From an uncultured Christensenella sp. (GTDB taxonomy: Bacteria; Bacillota; Clostridia; Christensenellales; Borkfalkiaceae): a stretch of DNA of 45,029 nucleotides. Location: positions 1 through 45,029 of the forward strand of contig CAJKUC010000016.1 in assembly GCA_905203015.1 (NCBI GenBank), in the 5' to 3' direction. The position numbers were made by a program, and so were the translations under genes. Within the stretch, counting starts at the first letter, position 1; each line of letters begins with the position of its first letter. The notes beneath the pieces are model-generated. The model was given only the letters and a program-made list of their open reading frames with translations. It was not told where the DNA came from and did no database searches. Shown in pieces: positions 42,495 to 45,029 of this stretch.

Positions 42495-43040
42495 TCACTT
42501 CTTCTTTTTGCCGTTTTTATACGTTTTATTATAAATATCCACGCATTTGCGGATAATTTCCACCGCTTCGTCGCGATGGCAGATTTCTTTCACCGTAGTC
42601 TGTTTATGTTCAAGCGATTTATACACCTCAAAAAAGTGCATCATTTCGTCGAATATATGCGCGGGAAGTTCGTGTATATCGTAATAATTATTATACGTGG
42701 GATCTTTTACGGGAATCGCAATGATCTTTTCGTCGAGATCTCCCCCGTCGGTCATCTTGATCACACCGATCGGGTAGCACGTAACGAGCGTCATCGGATA
42801 AATACTCTCGCCGCACAGAACAAGCACGTCGAGCGGATCGCCGTCTTCCGCCAGAGTGCGGGGAATAAAGCCGTAGTTTGCGGGATAAACGGTAGACGTA
42901 TATAACACACGATCGAGCCGAAGCAACCCCGTCTCTTTATCCAGTTCGTATTTCGCTTTGCAGCCCTTGGGAATTTCGATCAGGGCTTCAAACGTCTTTT
43001 CCGTGATGCGTTCCGCCGATATATCATGCCAGATGTTCAT
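42495..43040 (-). CDS. ppa: Inorganic pyrophosphatase (family I)
   Basis: A 181-aa soluble enzyme hydrolysing pyrophosphate to phosphate. Conserved elements are FEALIEIPKGCKAKYELDKETG, VYPANYGFIPRTLAEDGDPLDVLVL with metal aspartates D66, D68 and D71, and the later DPTYNNYYDIHELP. The end is a lysine-rich tail. AGGAGAGG lies 11 nt before the ATG. The 72 nt between its stop and spoIIE contain short GTTTGCGCC repeats and no T-run terminator. Confidence 0.94.
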   Translation of the reverse strand: MNIWHDISAERITEKTFEALIEIPKGCKAKYELDKETGLLRLDRVLYTSTVYPANYGFIPRTLAEDGDPLDVLVLCGESIYPMTLVTCYPIGVIKMTDGGDLDEKIIAIPVKDPTYNNYYDIHELPAHIFDEMMHFFEVYKSLEHKQTTVKEICHRDEAVEIIRKCVDIYNKTYKNGKKKK

Positions 43041-43115
43041 TTTTGAATTTACCTCTCCTTTTCTCGTTTACTTCACTCTTACTCTTTTTTTCGTTCTCTG
43101 TTTTTGCCGATTTGT

Positions 43116-43144
43116 ATTATATCATTTTTCTTTGTATTTTGCAA
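43116..43144 (-). promoter_or_regulatory. Promoter of ppa
   Basis: Minus strand TTGCAA (plus 43139-43144), 17-nt spacer with GAAAAATGA, TATAAT (plus 43116-43121), also an extended -10 (TGA). The 43041-43369 gap holds this promoter and the divergent tRNA promoter. Confidence 0.8.
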
Positions 43145-43266
43145 GGCTATAAACGGACCGCACGGACATTTTTTATTTTACGAGCGTTGTTTTTCGTTAC
43201 GATACGACATTTCCGTAAGATTTTTTCGTTTTGTCGCTTTTTTTGCTTTTCACCTCGCAAAAATCT

Positions 43267-43295
43267 TTGACTTTCGCAAAAAAATGTGCTATATT
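43267..43295 (+). promoter_or_regulatory. Promoter upstream of tRNA-Ser
   Basis: TTGACT (43267-43272), 17-nt spacer with an A7 tract, TATATT (43290-43295). Transcription would start near 43302. Confidence 0.75.
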
Positions 43296-43322
43296 ATTAT
43301 AGCGTTGATTAAGGAAGAAGAA

Positions 43323-43354
43323 AAAAACCGTAATTTATTCGGTTTTTGTTTTTT
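43323..43354 (+). terminator. Terminator-like hairpin between the promoter and tRNA-Ser
   Basis: AAAAACCG (43323-43330) pairs with CGGTTTTT (43340-43347), then GTTTTTTG. It lies 20-30 nt after the predicted start and 16 nt before the tRNA, so it may attenuate tRNA expression or end a very short RNA. Confidence 0.6.
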
Positions 43355-43369
43355 GCTTCCGGTGGCGTT

Positions 43370-43460
43370 GCAGAAGTACCCAAGAGGCTCAAGGGGCTCC
43401 CCTGCTAAGGGAGTAGCATCAGTAATGGTGGCACGAGTTCAAATCTCGTCTTCTGCGCCA
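43370..43460 (+). tRNA. tRNA-Ser(GCT), CCA encoded
   Basis: A 91-nt type II tRNA. Acceptor GCAGAAG/CTTCTGC with discriminator G and encoded CCA (43458-43460); D-arm CCC/GGG; anticodon stem CTCCC/GGGAG around loop CTGCTAA, anticodon GCT reading AGC/AGT; long variable arm CATCA-GTAA-TGGTG; T-arm ACGAG/CTCGT with loop TTCAAAT. It lies immediately upstream of the decayed element. tRNA-Ser genes are common integration sites, though I found no second copy of its 3' end in the window. Confidence 0.96.
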
Positions 43461-43464
43461 CAAC

Positions 43465-43505
43465 AAAACCTAAGTTGAACTTTTGTGTTCGGCTTAGGTT
43501 TTCTT
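43465..43505 (+). terminator. Terminator of tRNA-Ser
   Basis: AAAACCTAAG (43465-43474) pairs with CTTAGGTTTT (43493-43502), then CTTTTA. Confidence 0.85.
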
Positions 43506-43613
43506 TTACGTTGTTTTGCCTATTTTTGCTTCATTTCAACGGCATTTTTGCATTTTTTATATTTGTTTAATCGTAATAAAAATAGTTCGTATCGTTTCGG
43601 CTATGTTTCTTTT

Positions 43614-43907
43614 TTATAAAATCGAGGCGAAATCACGCATTCCGTACAATACTCGCACTACTTATATTTCATAGCCTTTCACCCGATAAAATACGATATA
43701 ATTGTTTACAATCAATTTTCGTAAAGACCGTTCTTTTACATATTCGTTTCCCGTGCACGGACAACTTTCCGGAAAAACACAAACATTCTTTAACGCGTTT
43801 TGAAAATCGGCGATCTGCCCGACTGCCGCCGACGAATTCTTCAATTCAAAGGCTATATATTCAAAAATTTGTTCCATATCGGCTTGCGCCGCGGGAAAAA
43901 TTTGCAA
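43614..43907 (-). pseudogene. RelE/ParE-family toxin gene interrupted by one in-frame stop
   Basis: Reading from TTG 43907 gives QIFPAAQADMEQIFEYIAFE and later RSLRKLIVNNYIVFYRVKGYEI, a clear ParE/RelE-type toxin. A TAA at 43664-43662 ends it at residue 81. In the same frame the reading continues VVRVLYGMRDFASIL and stops at 43616-43614; RVLYG-R-D is the conserved C-terminus of these toxins, including catalytic residues. One nonsense change (for example CAA to TAA) therefore broke a 97-codon gene. The N-terminus may also be short: no ATG or ribosome binding site is seen and homologues usually have a few more residues. It is preceded by its antitoxin gene, 7 nt away. Confidence 0.85.
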
Positions 43908-43914
43908 TTTTAAT

Positions 43915-44190
43915 TTATTTCCAATATTTCGCCTTCATATTATTGAAAAATTCTTCTCCGCTTACGGGTCTTGCGCCGCTTTCGATTTCGTCAAGCCCAG
44001 CATTGATAAGTGCCGCTGCTTGCATTTTCGCAAACATTTCTTCGTAAAGTTTCAGGCTCATCATCACGGCTTCGCCATACCCGTTTTTCGTAATCACAAT
44101 CGGTACGTCGCTTTCTTTGCATGCTTTCATGATATTCGCCGTATTTTTTAATTCGTTTACTGGTAAAATTTTCGGTAAAGGTTGTGTCAT
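43915..44190 (-). CDS. Phd/YefM-family antitoxin
   Basis: A 91-aa antitoxin: N-terminal DNA-binding region LPKILPVNELKNTANIMKAC followed by PIVITKNGYGEAVMMSLKLYEE, the standard Phd/YefM pattern, and a C-terminal toxin-binding tail ending NNMKAKYWK. The ATG at 44190 has GGGAGG 10 nt upstream and is preferred over the ATG at 44217. It is intact and followed by the broken toxin gene. Expression is probably autorepressed through the palindrome over its promoter. Confidence 0.9.
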   Translation of the reverse strand: MTQPLPKILPVNELKNTANIMKACKESDVPIVITKNGYGEAVMMSLKLYEEMFAKMQAAALINAGLDEIESGARPVSGEEFFNNMKAKYWK

Positions 44191-44224
44191 TTTTATCAGT
44201 CCTCCCACTTGCAACATATTCTTT

Positions 44225-44263
44225 TTATGGTATTATTATACCATAATTTATCACATTTGTCAA
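44225..44263 (-). promoter_or_regulatory. Antitoxin-toxin promoter with palindromic operator
   Basis: Minus strand TTGACA (plus 44258-44263), 17-nt spacer, TATAAT (plus 44235-44240). A perfect palindrome with 9-bp arms (TTATGGTAT 44225-44233 and ATACCATAA 44238-44246) covers the -10 box and start site, the expected place for antitoxin autorepression. Confidence 0.88.
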
Positions 44264-44284
44264 TAGCCCATAAACAAATTTTTT

Positions 44285-44820
44285 TTAATTGCATTTCGGC
44301 ATAAGTTTAATATTTTCGGGCGTAGGCTTGCCGATATAACAGCCGTCGTCGTATCAGTCGAAATCGTCGTACAACAGCATTTTCTGCTCCTCTATCCCTA
44401 TCGGGCTTGCTATGTCGTTTTCCATAATATCGCCTATGATAAACTGCGGCAGATCCCGCGAATATACAATCTTTTCGCCCGACTTTTCAATGTACTTTAA
44501 AATGTACGTTACCGTGCCGCCAAGGGCGCGTTCGGTGTTTAAATCTTCGAAATCGTTTCTGCCGAATCTTTCGCGGAAATACATGCTTTCCTTTGTTTGC
44601 TGCCGCCGTTTATTTGAAAAACTGTAACTATCCTATATCACAAATCCGCTCGGCATCGTATCTCCCGGCACGTACAACATACCGTGAAAATGCAGTCGTT
44701 TCTTTTCGGGTGAACGTTCCCACACGCCGATATATCGCCAACCTTTTCTCACCACGAAATTCGTCAATGTCTTTTTAAGTTTTTTTTAAACGATTCTTCG
44801 GTGTGAAGCGCACTATCGTA
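44285..44820 (-). pseudogene. Decayed rolling-circle replication initiator (HUH Rep) gene
   Basis: Conceptual translation on the minus strand gives KGWRYIGVWERSPEKKRLHF then HGMLYVPG, with the HUH metal motif (HFH), followed by FGRNDFEDL, TYILKYIEKSGEKIVYSRDL, PQFIIGDIMEND and MLLYDDFD, then YDDGCYIGKP and MPKCN. This is the pattern of Rep proteins of rolling-circle plasmids and integrative elements in Firmicutes. It is broken by TAG at 44635-44633, TGA at 44356-44354 (where relatives have Cys/Trp) and a frameshift at an 8-A run (44780-44787); the N-terminus is missing. The gene is clearly dead. A 76-codon open frame at 44354-44584 is a fragment of it. Confidence 0.82.
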
Positions 44821-44915
44821 CTATCATAATTCGATATTATTTCAATTTTTCGTTCAACACTTTTCTTCTTTACTTATTGCCGACACTCTATTCCGCGCCT
44901 TCTTCTCCATACATA

Positions 44916-44957
44916 AAAACAGAGATACTTTCCGTTACGAAAATATCTCTGTTTTTT
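44916..44957 (-). terminator. Intrinsic terminator of the right-edge gene
   Basis: Perfect 12-bp stem AAAACAGAGATA (44916-44927) with TATCTCTGTTTT (44944-44955); T-runs occur on both strands. Nothing else was recognised in 44821-44974. Confidence 0.8.
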
Positions 44958-44974
44958 TATTGTTATATTATACG

Positions 44975-45029
44975 TTATCTTATATTTTTATACAACGGAC
45001 CGTAGGCGGCGCAGGCGCGGTAGTCCTGC
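44975..45029 (-). CDS. C-terminal end of a gene entering from the right edge (tentative)
   Basis: In one minus-strand frame the last codons read QDYRACAAYGPLYKNIR and then TAA at 44977-44975, with a terminator 18 nt downstream. Seventeen residues are too few to recognise a family, and other frames are also open over this distance. The frame was chosen for composition and position before the terminator. Confidence 0.35.
   Translation of the reverse strand, partial: QDYRACAAYGPLYKNIR

Noticed and set aside
43104..43478. A 124-codon open frame across the tRNA
   Set aside because: It overlaps the tRNA-Ser gene and both promoters; no ribosome binding site.
1..45029. CRISPR arrays, rRNA genes, intact insertion sequences, replication origin
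   Set aside because: No regularly spaced repeats, rRNA sequence, transposase gene or DnaA-box cluster was seen by eye on either strand.

Overview
The window looks like a chromosomal segment of an anaerobic, endospore-forming Firmicute of class Clostridia, probably an uncultured gut lineage (inference). Evidence: sporulation genes (spoIIE, a spoVB-like flippase, a LysM protein), a DUF1540 mini-protein, the DapL aminotransferase route to diaminopimelate, AGGAG-type ribosome binding sites with ATG, GTG and TTG starts, and many near-perfect TTGACA-N17-TATAAT promoters. Coding capacity is dense, with short intergenic gaps and many intrinsic terminators. There is no rRNA, CRISPR array or intact insertion sequence.

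Left edge (1-420): the start of a MarR-type regulator with codon use unlike its neighbours, driven by a consensus promoter that contains one arm of an 18-bp perfect inverted repeat. Then come dapL-dapF (cell wall and lysine), purA with a 150-nt structured leader, a zinc-ribbon Nudix hydrolase, DUF1540, rplI, a YitT-type membrane protein, hup, and glmM-glmS (UDP-GlcNAc supply). Region 11.3-18.7 kb holds membrane and redox genes of poorly known function: a YkvI-like transporter, two translationally coupled flavoproteins, a PH-like membrane protein, a repeat lipoprotein, a 66-aa protein and a DUF308 protein.

Region 18.8-30.2 kb: valS; a divergent three-gene ABC importer of the nitrate/sulfonate/thiamine-precursor type, with a GC-rich hairpin behind the binding-protein gene; a kdgK-eda unit (2-keto-3-deoxygluconate to pyruvate and glyceraldehyde-3-phosphate) whose aldolase carries a C-terminal VOC-like domain; and a MarR-controlled MacB-like ABC exporter. 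Region 30.4-34.9 kb: an M18 aminopeptidase, then a hexosamine-1-kinase-like gene overlapping a sugar nucleotidyltransferase gene, with a divergent AraC regulator. Region 35.1-43.0 kb: spore-associated genes around pgi, an orphan mazF-type RNase gene, spoIIE with possible Spo0A boxes, and ppa.

Right edge (43.3-45.0 kb): tRNA-Ser(GCT) followed by a decayed, AT-richer island. It holds an intact Phd/YefM antitoxin gene with a palindromic operator, a RelE/ParE toxin gene broken by one in-frame stop, and a heavily decayed rolling-circle (HUH) replication protein gene. I read this as the remnant of a mobile element next to a tRNA gene. I saw no convincing new multi-gene system. The most interesting items are the decayed toxin beside an intact antitoxin, two structured non-coding stretches, a possibly leaderless flavoprotein mRNA, and a recurring A-tract architecture in promoter spacers.
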